Source of the DNA: Utricularia gibba
Taxonomy: Eukaryota; Streptophyta; Magnoliopsida; Lamiales; Lentibulariaceae
Reading direction: 5' to 3'
DNA: 64,000 nt
Assembly: GCA_002189035.1 (NCBI GenBank)
Contig: NEEC01000008.1
Span: 1,302,001-1,366,000 of the forward strand
Of the stretch, positions 35,828-48,477 are shown piece by piece (position 1 is the stretch's first letter; each line of letters begins with the position of its first letter). The translations under genes and the position numbers were made by a program. The notes beneath the pieces are model-generated. The model had not been told where the DNA came from and made no database searches. It worked only from the letters and a program-made list of their open reading frames with translations.

Positions 35828-36920
35828 AGGTAAGGCAAAGATGGCGCCCTGAAGAAGATGCATTGCTTCGTTCATATGTTAAGCAATACGGACCCAGAGA
35901 CTGGAATTTGGTATCTCAGCGTATGAATGTCACCCTCAACCGTGACGCCAAGTCTTGCTTAGAACGGTGGAAGAATTATCTGAAGCCTGGAATCAAGAAA
36001 GGGTCATTGAGTGAGGAAGAGCAGCGCCTTGTGATTCATCTGCAGGCTAAGCACGGTAACAAATGGAAGAAAATTGCGGCTGAGGTCCCCGGCCGGACGG
36101 CGAAGCGGCTGGGCAAGTGGTGGGAAGTGTTCAAGGAGAAGCAGCAGAGGGAATTGAAGGAGAGCAACAAGAGTGTTGAACCCATTGAGGAGAGAAAGTA
36201 CAATCGCATTCTCCAAAGTTTTGCTGAGAAGCTTGTGGAGCAGGGTAACCTATTGGCCGGAATTACAATGCCGATGCCTCTTACAAACGGCGGATTTATT
36301 CACTCCGATCAGCCGGTGCCTTCTCCTGTGCTTCCTCCGTGGCTTGCTAGCTCCAGCTCTAGTTCAATCACTGCTAATGTTAGACCCCCATCACCATCTG
36401 TAACTCTGAGTCTTTCACCCATAACTGTCCCACATGCACCTCCAATTCCTTGGCTGCAAGGAGATAAGGCAACGGAGAGTACCTCTCACAGTCTGATCAG
36501 CAACCTTCCTTCAACTGGGATGGTTAATCCCTTGGCTGTGCAGAATACCCCTCTCCTCTCGGAGATTGTTGAATGCTGCAGGGAACTGGAGGAAGGGCAT
36601 CAAGCATGGATGGCTCATCGCAAAGAAGCTGCGTGGAGACTGAAGCGTGTAGAGCTGCAGTTGGAGTCTGAGAAAGCAAGCAAAAGGAAGGAGAAAATGG
36701 AGGAAATAGAAGCTAAAATAAACGCCTTGAGGGAAGAGCAGAAAGCTACATTGGATTGGATCGAAGCTGAGTACAGGGAGCAGTTGATGGGCTGAGGAGG
36801 GAGGCGGAGGCTAAAGAACAGAAGCTCGCAGAGCAGTGGTCCGCAAAGCACCTTCGCCTAATGAAGTTTCTTGAGCAGATGGGGGGCGGAGGCATTGCTT
36901 CCGGAACAAGTGGAAGATGA
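35824..36920 (+). CDS. AS1: ASYMMETRIC LEAVES1 / PHANTASTICA R2R3-MYB protein; one base missing near the 3' end
   Basis: [20 protein letters not shown] opens the R2 repeat; R3 follows with [20 protein letters not shown] and [20 protein letters not shown]. The C-terminal half has the family blocks [29 protein letters not shown] and [19 protein letters not shown], a coiled coil. The family (AtMYB91, PHAN, ROUGH SHEATH2) represses KNOX genes with AS2 in leaf primordia and recruits Polycomb. The coding region is a single exon. As given the frame stops at TGA 36793-36795 after EYREQLMG. One base over, [16 protein letters not shown] and [11 protein letters not shown] run to a TGA at 36918-36920, exactly the family C-terminus. 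A single G lost from GGG at 36789-36791 accounts for this; the restored protein is 365 residues. It is tail to tail with the MYB3R gene. Confidence 0.95.
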
Positions 36921-37533
36921 AGCTCCATGCCAGACAACTGTTCTATTGAGCATAGAGATAATGTATGTCTATTTAGCAATTGGAACTAATGTACCAGCCT
37001 AAAGTTTCTATCTTTCTCGCAGGACTGGGCAATATTGCATTATGACTACGTACCTGTGTTACTGTACTCATCCAGTTGATACGCAGACACTGGTGTAACA
37101 TAAGGAAACATATTAGGAGAGTGATCTGCTATTTTACCAAGGATCTTTGTAGTTCCCGTGTCTGAGTACAACACATATCTGCCTCCAGAAGAGAGGATTT
37201 ATTTCATAGAACAGTTATCCTTGATGCATTTCCAAGTCATAATCTACTCGTATTCGAAATGCTCCTGTACATGTCTATCACAGCGTTTGAAAAGAATGAT
37301 GTATTAACAGATGGTGGGGGATACTAAACATGCTCCGCAACTTCTCCAGCACACAGGTAGATTCAGCCAGCAAATGACATAACTGACGGCTGAAGGGAAT
37401 GCACTTCTTTTTGAAATCTCTATAACTGACAAACAAAATTATAAAGTAAAAAAGCAAGCGGAGAAAATGAAATGGCTCCAAGTTTTCAACGACAAGCAAA
37501 TTCAGCGGGGTATATGCGTCAAGAAGAGTTACC

Positions 37534-40500
37534 TCAGCGCCTTTTTTGGCGTGAATATACATATTTCATTACAGGAGGAACTTGGTCCATTTTCCCAGAT
37601 TTTGGGTCATTATCAGAACAATCCTGCTCCAGGTCACTGGAAAAATTAAGCTGCTTCTCAACAGATTTGATAACTAAGGTTCTTTCAAAGTTCAATCTGT
37701 ATGAAGGGGACAAGTTGAATGACTTGCTGCTGCTCAACTCATCGTCCATTTTTCGGTCTGAAGATAAAGCATTTCTCTGCAACTCAGTATTCTCAGAACT
37801 GTTATTTTGCTGAAGCTCAGCAGTGTTCTTAGAACCGTCATTATGCCGAATGTCAGCATTACATGCGACATTTTCCTTGGGTAACTGCACAGACTTTCGC
37901 TTTCTAATGATGGAGGGGGTGTTTTGAAAGCTTTTTGCAGCCATCCGGAGAAGAGATTCAGGTGTTTGAGCAAATAAGCTTCTACCCTTTTCACTTGGTG
38001 GTGTAAAAAAAGCTTCAGAAGGCGCTTCAGTATCCATATCTGCTTCAGAGTGCATCATAGATGTACTTGGCAAATTTGATTGTTGGATGCTGCAACTGTC
38101 TGATGTAGGTGGCTCATAGTATAATGTCCTACACGGTGATGCACCATTATTATACAATGCTCTGGACGCAAGACTTTGATCAACTTCACCATATATACCA
38201 AGATTCTCAGATGAACATTCATTACTCATACGAGTATCCACTGAATTTAAAAGTAGCCTTCCATGTTCGGACGCATTGTGCAGCATGGCCGTACTTGAGT
38301 AATGAGACGTATAATCATGAGATCTGACCACGAGTTCAGGCTTATGGTTCTCATTCCCAACATTACAAGCATCAGCAATTTCACCTGATGCGTCTTCATT
38401 TAAACAAACAAGTGGTTCTCCAGACAATGTCCTGCTGAGGATATCCCCAAAACCATTTTGATGAATATTTTTAGATTCTTCAGGAAGGTGCCCTGTAGCA
38501 AGATAGAAATCCAGCTTCTTCTTGAGAGAACTGTTCCAATGATTCTTGATTGCATTGTCTGTCCTGTAAAAATGAAAATCCGGCCTCAACCTTCTGGCAA
38601 ATGCAAATTGAATACTTGTCTCAACAGCTTGATTATAGAACACTTAATCATAACCTAGAAAATATAGTTCTATAACAAAAATAAACCAAATAAAGCAGCA
38701 TAGTTCGCTTCATCCTGATGACCAGATTAAATAGTCAAAATCTTCATATCCACTTATACATCTGACTAAATATACCAGCATGGTTTTTAGTCTTGGTTTG
38801 AAGTTTCTCCAAAATCAAGAAAAACAAACATGTTCCGAACCTAGTGCAAAAGTTCAGGATCTATATGCAGTTCTCAATAGGACAACCTTAGTTCCAAGAG
38901 TGATGATAAGGTTCTTTATATTGCTCATATTGGTGCAACTCTTACGTTGCAAGTACTATACTGTTATTGGTAGAAAAGAGTACCTTCCAGGTAAAAGCTT
39001 TGCTAATTCAGCCCACCTATTACCATGAGTACGATGAGCACTAAGCAAGGTAAGCTCCTCATCCAAACTCCAAGCGTCCTTCTTGATATGAGGATTCAAG
39101 TGATTGTGCCACCTGAGAGATTCAGAAAAAACAATGTAACGCTTGTTTTCCATACAAAGCATGCGAAGCTGAACCAAAAAACCATTTTCATACATTTAAT
39201 AAAAAACGCTTCATTGCACAACGTTAGATAACAATAATCATACTTACTAGATCTTGATGGCATGCATTTATTTCAAAAGGGCTACAGTAATACTACCTTT
39301 CTCGGCACTGTTTCCCAATCCGACCAGGCAATGATTTTGCTATGACAGACCACTTTGTTGGTCCATGCTTAGTTACAAGTTCCCTTATTTTCTCATCCTC
39401 CTAGAAAAGCAATTAAAGTTCACATTCAACCAATGCGCTCATTCTGACAAATAATTTGGTAAATGAACTGAATCAACACCCGAATACCTCTTGAGTCCAA
39501 GGACCTTTAATAAGCTCTGGATTGAGAACCTTTTGCCATCGATGCAAACACTGCACTTCTGATCTATCAGGAAAAAACTCCGCTGCATGCTTATAGTCTG
39601 AGTATATGGAGCATAAATACGAAAAGAAGTGGATGAATCAAATGAAGTGATACCTATTTTCTTCCAACTCTTTCCACGAAATGCTTCAACTGCTTTTTTT
39701 AACGTATCATCCTAGAGACAAAGGAATACATCATATGAAATTTATGAATGTTCCCTTCAAAATTCATCAAATATCATCTCTCAAGCTATTCTTTTATTCA
39801 CTTTATTTAAACCTCTGCAAATTCATATGCTGCAACAAAGATAATTACCGAAAAGCCCTACCTCCTCGGGAGTCCATCCTCCTTTCGCTCTTCGAATTGG
39901 GCCTGTGGCTCTTCTGCAGAAATAAAGGAACAGCTGGGATCATAGGGCATCAAGATTTATCAGTGATTCATGTTTATCATAAAAAACTATTTCTGGTTAT
40001 CTATATGCCACATGAATTCCAAAATTAATGCAACTTTGCCATGAATTATGGAAATCACAGCTACAACCTGTCTTCATTGAGAAATACAGCACCACAATTG
40101 AAAGTGTATCAAGTTTCATTGAATGATATAACAATTTAAAACAATTCCATAAATGAAATAAGAGGACAACACCCAAAAAATTTGGAATCAAATCTAAACA
40201 CCTAGCGTTCAGATTCACTAAAATGAAACACGATTAAGCCACTGAATGCGACTAGCTGGAGTTAAATACCTAATACACTTGTGCGAACGTTAGTGACAAC
40301 AGGATTTGACATACTAAAAAATATCAAAATAAAATCAATAAACTGTATCCCACTTCAAATAAAATCTGAAAACACAAACAAGAATAGTAACGGTCCAGTC
40401 AGGCCTGCATGCTTGGTTAAGTGCGAAAATCAATACCTTCGTGAGGGAGAAGTACTTGTAGGACTACTAATCCCTGGTGATTTAAGCAGGCCACTGTTCT

Positions 40501-40576
40501 CTGAAACAGACGAGCTTAGGCTAACGGCCGGTTCCTTTCTCTCGAGGTAAAAATCATCAGACTTTACCTCAGCCAT
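37534..40576 (-). CDS. R1R2R3-MYB protein, MYB3R type
   Basis: Seven minus-strand exons join in frame: 40576-40437, 39913-39862, 39711-39654, 39582-39488, 39400-39297, 39112-38984 and 38563-37534, giving 535 residues. The three MYB repeats are: R1 with RRAKGGWTPEEDDTLKKAVE; R2 with KGPWTQEEDEKIRELVTKHG and SLPGRIGKQCRERW; R3 with HIKKDAWSLDEELTLLSAHR and [20 protein letters not shown]. MYB3R proteins bind MSA elements (AACGG core) in promoters of G2/M genes such as B-type cyclins. The length and C-terminal blocks (TPPSEKGRSLFAQTPESLLR, KRKSVQLPKENVA) fit the shorter MYB3R3/5 group, which represses mitotic genes outside M phase, but I assign that only tentatively. No frame breaks were found. 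About 610 bases separate its end from the AS1 end. Confidence 0.93.
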
Positions 40577-41724
40577 CAGCAGCTATTCATCAGCCTTCAG
40601 AGAACCCAAAATCCAAACTTTTCAATATTCATTCCAATAAAATCACTACAAGAAAACTGTAACTAGATGAAAAAAAAACTAAACCACGTATAGATCTAAA
40701 AAGGAAAAATGAAAATTAGCACAAAAAAGAAGCCGAATTTAAGAAACGCAACTGCAGAACCACGGAAACATCAATTAACATGAACGGAACTACAAAACAA
40801 ATCAGACCGTTGACGTAAACAAACACAGACTCCTCCAACAAAAAATACTCACAATAATTCAATACGCTTGAAATCCCCCAATTCAAGTATCAAGCGCCAC
40901 CAAAGCCTTTAAGCCTTGGAAGATAAAACTATCGCAGAATTCGGCGAGGGGGAACCGAAGCCTTACCGAGGCGATGAGTCTAACGAATATTTTGTTGGTA
41001 ATTAAAATTGTTTTTTCATTTTCTTTGTTTTTGAGGGTCTGTTACGGCACCGTTAAAAGTTGTTGGTTTTTCGTATGGGGAAAAACTGACGGTCCAGTAA
41101 CGCCGTGAGCATGACCGTTAGGGACATTAAGTTTGAACCTGAAACGGTACTGTTTTCAGCGGCCCAATTCGGCCAAATCTTCTCCGAACCAAGTAAAATG
41201 ACTATTGAACCCAAACGATGCGGTCCAGATGTTACCCGAATACTGGTAACCCTAAACCCAGACAGGGGTGTATACGTAAATTCCCGCCTCCTTCTTTCAT
41301 AGTCGTTAAGGAAAAAGAAGATTTGTTTGTTATCGTTTGTTTTTAGATTTAGATACTGTAAGATTCTTCTTTTTTTAGAATTGAGGATAATATATATTTT
41401 TAAATAATAAAAAATATTTTGAATAATAGGAAAGAGAGTATTGGGAAGAAGTGTTTGGAAATATTAGGTTAAATTTTCGGTTTTCGATTTGGACCCGAAT
41501 CCGGTTTTCTTGGTGTTGGGCTTGATCTTGGCCATAGCTCATAGCTCATAATGGGAAATGAATAAAAAAATGCAACATGAGTAATAGTAAAATATATTTT
41601 TCTTTTTTTTATTTAATTTCAACAATTATTAATTTCTACCACACATCTTTTATAATGATTAATACTACAATAATTCACAACAATCAAGAGGCGCTACTCA
41701 AGCCAAAATTCACTTGCCACGATA
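40577..41724. other. MYB3R promoter region and spacer
   Basis: No coding region is supported. The stretch holds the MYB3R upstream flank; the open frame at 41105-41302 has no known domain. Confidence 0.5.
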
Positions 41725-42075
41725 TTGTGCAGGCGTCTGCAGGATTACATCACAGCAACAGTACTCCACCATTCACAGGAAAAACTTGCAAGCACAAGGT
41801 TTCATGATTTGATGGGCAAGCAGCGAGATCTCAATTTTCTAGTACCTGGATTGAAAAAGCTAGAAGAAGAAGCGGAACAGGAGTCTGATTTCTGGTATCC
41901 TGCATTTTATGCTGAACGCTACACAACGTTGGTTGGCCTTCACCAGCTTTATGAATGTGCTATTCTTTTGTCACATACAACACAAAATTACTTGCAGAAA
42001 CAAATGGAACAAGCACTCAAACAAAGGAAGTGTTTTCAGCATCTGAATGAAGCATACGTAGAAGATGAATTCTAG
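41725..42075 (+). other. Unidentified 117-codon open frame, possible gene remnant
   Basis: The frame has the look of real coding sequence: helix-rich, charged, with balanced codon use (LNFLVPGLKKLEEEAEQESD, FWYPAFYAERYTTLVGLHQL, LQKQMEQALKQRKCFQHLNE). It sits in an otherwise AT-rich spacer and ends at TAG 42073-42075. The frame is open upstream of the first candidate start, back to about 41680, and I see no good ATG or promoter. I cannot place it in a family. It could be the last exon of a lost gene or part of a partial duplication; it points toward the histone H4 gene on the other strand. Confidence 0.4.
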
Positions 42076-42491
42076 TTCGAGGCAGCAAAACTACCCACAA
42101 ATCATAGATAAAAGCCAGGGAAGCCAGTGTCAAGGTACTAGATCCCAAATTTAAAAGGATCAGAGGCAGAGATACCAGCGATGCATTGGTACAACATTCT
42201 GCATCACTTCTTTGATGAAAGAAGCAGACGACATTGTGACTTGCGAATGGAAACCAGTTCCAATGAGCAATAGTCTAGAAAAGCAGAAGCTTGCATACAT
42301 AAAAAGAACGCAATAAAGTATCCAAAACATTTGGAAGCATTGGCAGACATAATAGAATACTTCGCATTTCCATAAAGTAATCTTGAAAGGCTACAGAACC
42401 AGGCGAAGTAATTCGGAGAGGAATTACACCAAAAGCTAACCCTATTACGAGAAGAACTAACCCAACCCTACACAATCAATGACAATTTCGC

Positions 42492-43016
<525 letters not shown>

Positions 43017-43672
43017 TTAGATCGACGGCTTTCGTTTCTTCCGGATCCCAGTGACGAAAAATTTCAAATTTTCACTTTCGTAGGTATTCAAATGTTTATT
43101 TCCACTTCGAACCCGCGGGCCCGCGAATTTTTCGCAAACCGGCCTGCGCGGCTCGATGATTTTACGCGTATTTTCGAATTTATTAGATATTTCGTAAAAT
43201 TAATAGTTAAAGATAGAAAAATGGTTGCTATTAAAAAAGTTATATTTTATTTTAGAATACTAAATCGTCATTCTTTGAATTACTAATGATTGGGATAACC
43301 ATTGTATATCAGATACATACAATTTTGCCTATCAGCTATAACTATATTTTAAATATTTTTATTATTTAGTATTTGAATTGAAGATAATTAATTTCTATTA
43401 TTAAACAAATTAAGTATGTTTAATTGAAAATTAATTTTGTAAATATTTTTAAACAATTGTTGTCAAAACTAAACCACTAAATAACACGTGCCCTTGAACA
43501 TGCAAACAAGCTCACCCACTTGCAATATTTTGAATGAGCGGGTGATTAAATATAAAAGAAAGAGGAACGCCATATACTAGACATGGCGAGGACCCAAGTC
43601 CAGAATTCCCATGGGAGGAAAGCGTTCATTTGAAGGGAAAAGGAAGGGATGAAGTAGGAAACAATGAGCAGT

Positions 43673-44738
43673 TCAGTTAGCGCGGCTCTTGATAACATCA
43701 AGGCCCATTTCTGTTGGATCAGTGGCTTGGAGTTCAACTTGAATGCCATCCAACTCCCTTTTGAATCGGTCCTTGGAGCTCGCGTATATCATTTTGTTCC
43801 TGATCCTTGATGCGTCGGGGGACCTTATAGGGAGGGAACACATAAAGGTGAGTATCATGGTCATGGGAATTATGGAAGGGGAGATGCAGAAACTACCAAG
43901 CAATGAAGAAGATTCTGCTTTTCTGGCAATTCTCTGTGGTGACGAAGTCGAAATCGAAGACAGCATAACGGCATTCATCGGTGGGGAGACTTGCAGCCAA
44001 GTCCTCGTAGCCATTGGCTGGCTCACCGACTTTTTCGACAACCACTTGCTTCTGTTTCTCCTCGATCTTGAAGATGATGAATCGGTGTGTCCTCTTTGCT
44101 TTCAATTCCAAGAACCTCAGCTTGCATTCATCGTTCACAGCTATCCCAGATGCTGCGTTCGCCTGTGATGAAAGAAATCGATGTCAAAAGCGCTTTTGCC
44201 GCTGATAGTGGTTAACATCTTAACAAGCATCCAACCATAGCAAAGTAGGAGATAGAAATGTTTGTAAAAATGGTAAGTTGCCATCTTGAAAACAAACGCT
44301 TGAGTTGCCCAGAGAGTCACAAAACATAAAAAATATAAATCTTCTAATGTGACTTCAGGATCAAAGAGAACCAAAAGAAACTCCAGAAGAACGAAAAGGT
44401 TGCACAGCGAAATACGGATCACAAAACATCCCCTGGACCGGAGTTTCACTCACTACTAACGGAATCATCAACAAAACCGCATCTCTCACTGCGTACGAGC
44501 GGCTAGCAACAACCAGATCTTCCAGTTCCCCAATAATCTCCAAAACATCAACTCCAGGCATCATTATAGGAGAATCAGGAAGAATATCGAATAAAAAACG
44601 CATACGCGGTACAGAACCAAAAGCAAACACCTCCTAAACACAAACTGAGCAGGACAACACAGACATATACCGGATTAAAACGCTGAAGAACAAGAACAAG
44701 AAAATGGACGATCGAAGGGTTTACAGGAAGCTTACCAT
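43673..44738 (-). CDS. Actin-depolymerising factor (ADF/cofilin)
   Basis: Three exons: 44738-44736 (the ATG alone), 44162-43897 and 43823-43673 (TGA), giving 139 residues, the usual plant ADF length. The protein starts [20 protein letters not shown], with Ser6 as the regulatory phosphorylation site. It continues [38 protein letters not shown] and [20 protein letters not shown], the actin-binding long helix. ADF severs and depolymerises F-actin in the cytosol. The intron directly after the start codon is a known hallmark of plant ADF genes, and its first-intron sequence often boosts expression. All borders are GT-AG and the frame is clean. Confidence 0.97.
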
Positions 44739-47559
44739 TGTCTCACGACTCAAGACGGAGAAGACGATGGACGACCAGGTGGGTGATGCGTATTTGCGAA
44801 CGACAAGAAAGGGAGGGAATTTATATAGAAGACGCGACGGTTCAACAAGCGACAGAATAATTAAAATAATTTTATTCTTTTACCATAGGTTAAGCCGGTA
44901 AGGGTAAAAGTTTGTTACCCTCAGTTACTGGCGAGCTGTTGGCTTGGGCTGGAGCCGCGCACGCTTCACCTATGACTTAGGCGCCGGCCCATTTAGATCT
45001 TAACCACGAATCAGCAGAGTCGAGTTACTATGCATATTTAAAATATAAGCACTATGCATATTCAAATCTATATTTATCATAATTTGTAAAGTAAAAGAAT
45101 GTCGCAACTCATACAATATATATTTACATTGAACAATGTCTATCATATACATATTAAAAAAATATGTACTGATTTGAATCAAATTCAAATAACAAATATT
45201 TAAATCACACAAGTTACTTGAGTTAACTGGTATTCGTGTACAGTGATAATTTAAGTATTATAATTTATGATTTACTTAAATCTTATACAAGATAATGATG
45301 ACTTTTGCATTTAAGTTATGAATATCGTTAAAATTTTATAACGAAAAATAACACAATGACATTATCACTTCGTGCATATTAATTGCATTAATTACACCAG
45401 TTGAATGTATTAACGTTTTGCGATACAATAAACACAGTCAAGGTGATGACATGCATGTTACTATTAAAGACTAATTAAGCCGGCCCCAGCCGAGCCGAGC
45501 CAAGCCATTACACGTTTTACTTGGATAAACACCTTGTAATGAATGGGGCCCACCGTAGAGATTCGTCCCGCGTCAACTCTACGCGACACCTTAAACTTTT
45601 AAAATATTCCTTTTCGCCTCAGCTGATTCTTTTTCAAGAATTTTGAATTTATAAGAACCCGCCCCCTTATTCTTTCGATATTTGGAATCCACCCCCGCAT
45701 TCACGTTAATTCAAATAGAGTCCATAACCAATCTTGAGTACTAAAAATACTCGATAAAGAAAATAATTAGAACCAATTACGTCATTTAGGATTAAATGTT
45801 GCATTTTGATCAAATATTAGGGATCAATTATGACACTTAGTTAAACATAAATCCCATAATCAAAATCATGTAAAAGATGTAAATGAGAGAGAATCAGATT
45901 TTGAGGGATAAGACAAAAAATCTCAAACATCAATTATTTTTTAAATATTTAAATAAGCTTATATAAACTCAAATAAATTAAACATAAAATACAACTCTAC
46001 ACCACAATCAAATAGATGAATTAAAAAAGTAATAATTCTACTTTTAAATAACCTTTCACGATTTCAAATCAAGAAACAGTCCCTTCAGTCAATGGGCTCA
46101 ACGTAGACAGTAAGTGGGCCTGCAATGGGCCCATCGATCTGTTTACCTCAATGGGCCGGCCTCTCATGGAAAAGAACGAATAAAATTCAATAATAATAAT
46201 AATAATAAAATATCCAGAAATGAAGATACGGTGGTAGATGTTGAATTTAAAGGTAAGGTAAGGTTGGTGGCGTGAAAATGCGTGGAGTAGCTGGAAAATC
46301 ATTGCGCACAAATAAATATTTCCGAGATATTTCAAAAGCGGCTGACCAAAAGGCACCTACCACCAACCCCATCTTTTTAATATTTGCCCCCCTTTTTCCC
46401 CATTCCAAATAGCCCTAATCATTGCTGGCTTTCCTTTGAATTGCAATCAGAATTGGGGATCCATACCATACCTGGATGCGAGTCGCGAGGGGAGACTCCG
46501 TCCGGGGCGATCGGCGCCCACGGGTGGGGGTGGGGCTGCGGCTGTGGGCGTCCCGTCCCGTCCCGTCGGCGGATTCATGTGATACTATTAAATGAAGGCG
46601 CGACAAGGGAGGTATGTGAGTGAGGATCCCAGCCCCCACAGCTACCTCTACCAATGAGCAGTTATGGCGCAAAGTAAACGTCTCCACTGTGCCCTCTCTC
46701 TTTCTCCATCTCTCCCTATTTTAAAAATTGATGTGAACCCATTAACCGGATCCTTCACAAAAACGATCTTATTTATATACATCAATAGTATGAATGATAA
46801 AATTTTCAACTTGATCAAAATAGTTATAAAGGTCATCTGGTATGCTACATTCTAAAATATTTAGAATCGAAAGAATAACAAACCCGTCAAACAAATTGGA
46901 GGTTAGAATTATTCGAAAAAGTACAATTTATGAACTGTATTAGGTTAATAGAGATTCTCCTAATCTTCAATGAAGATTAGTTGTATGTTTAAAGTGAATA
47001 ATATCGTAAAATAAAAAAGTTAATACCATCAGAATTAAATTCAAATAAGTCACAATGATAGAATAAAAAGGTACTCAATAAGTATATCGAGTGTCTAAAA
47101 AGATAAGAATGTAAGATTAAAAATCTTGTAACAGTATTTAACTTGATTATAATTGGAGAAGGGATGTGGTTAAATTGATGAATAATTAATCTATTACATG
47201 CTTGAGATAGGAGATTGGTTCGATTTTAAAATGTAGCTCGTATGCATTGAGCTTTTGATAAGGAAGTTACATCAGTTTTAGAAAAGTAGTGAACTATTGT
47301 TTTAGAAAGAAGGATAGATAGCACGTTTGGACTAATCGATTTATGGAAAAAGGAAGGGTTTAGGACAACATTATGGCACGTAGATGGATGCTACTAGACT
47401 AAGGTTTGGGTACCTGCCCCTACCACACTTATTATTAATGATAAATAAATGGAGAAAAAAGGACTAACAATTTAATAACCTAAAGTTTCTAGAAATACGT
47501 ACCCCAAACCCACTACCGTCTTCCAGTTTGCTCTGCCACAAGTGCGTCTCTTGCGCGCA
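44739..47559. other. Intergenic, AT-rich, with short simple repeats
   Basis: No gene is supported. It contains (AAT)6 at 46189-46206 and a local GC-rich patch at about 46470-46575 that ends in nearly four copies of CGTCC (46549-46567). The open frames over that patch on both strands are probably a by-product of its base composition. Confidence 0.55.
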
Positions 47560-48477
47560 ATGGGTTCTGAGAAGGTGATTTCTTTATCGTTTTTGACGCC
47601 TCGTCTTCTTGTTGTTTTCCTTCTGAGGCCTCTTTGAGGTGCGGTGCAGGTGACTCCGATGGTGGTCAAGGTTGATCTGCAATGCCCCACTTGCAAGAAG
47701 AAGATCAAGAAGACCCTCTGCAATGTGGCGGGTGAGTTTTTTTCTGTGAATGGGACTGTGTGTTTAGGGGGTATTTCTGTGTGTAATCGTCGGTGGGTGA
47801 CGGGGGTTTCATTATTCTCAGAGGTTCGGGATCAAATCTACGATGAGAAGAACAATCTCGTGAGAATTAGCGTGATCACTTGCTGTCCGGAGAGAGTGCG
47901 TGATAAATTGCGCTTGAAGGCCGGAAAAGTGATCAGGGACATCGAAATCGTGGAGCTCAAGAAACTGGAAAAGAAGGAATCGGCGCTGGTGGGTGAGGGA
48001 AAAAAGGCTGATAAGAAGGAATTGCCGCCAGAGAAACCCAAATTGGAGAAGAAGGAACCTGCGCAGGCGGATAAGGACTCCGCGCCGGAGAAAAAGGAAC
48101 CGGCGCCGGAGAAGCCGAAGCACAAGCCCAAGGAGGGTGAAAAGCCAGAGAAGGTAAAGGAGAAAGCGGAATCCGAGAAGCCCAGGGAATGGGTGAAGGC
48201 ATTGGAAGTAGCGGCGCCGGTGAGCGGAGTGCCGTCGGTGTTTCCCTACTCGGGGCCGACCTACGATGGCGGTTACGGCGGTTTTCACGGATACGGATAT
48301 CCGCAGCCGGTGTACGAAGGATATATCGGGCCGCAGATGGGTTACGGCCCGGGTCCAACTATGTATGGATATGGGGCCTTTTATAACGACTACGGGTACG
48401 GGTACGGGAACGGCCCAATGAACAGATCCGAACGCTACTTCAGTGAGGAAAATCCTACGGGTTGCTCCATCATGTAA
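47560..48477 (+). CDS. Heavy-metal-associated (HMA) domain protein with CaaX end, HIPP/Pi21-like
   Basis: Three exons: 47560-47574 (MGSEK), 47650-47731 and 47822-48477 (TAA), 250 residues. The HMA domain carries the metal-binding CPTC (VVKVDLQCPTCKKKIKKTLC) and ends near VRDKLRLKAGKVIRDIEI. A Lys/Glu/Pro-rich linker (KKEPAQADKDSAPEKKEPAP and similar) and a Gly/Tyr-rich tail (GYGGFHGYGYPQP) follow. The last four residues, CSIM, form a CaaX box for prenylation and membrane attachment. The rice Pi21 blast-resistance factor has this layout, but the family is large and roles range from metal handling to immunity. Intron 2 is exactly 90 bases with no in-frame stop, so retaining it would insert 30 residues into the HMA domain without breaking the frame. 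Confidence 0.9.

Noticed and set aside
46415-46687. Open frames on both strands over the GC-rich patch at 46.5 kb
   Set aside because: The frames follow from the base composition and CGTCC repeats; no domain or splice context was found.
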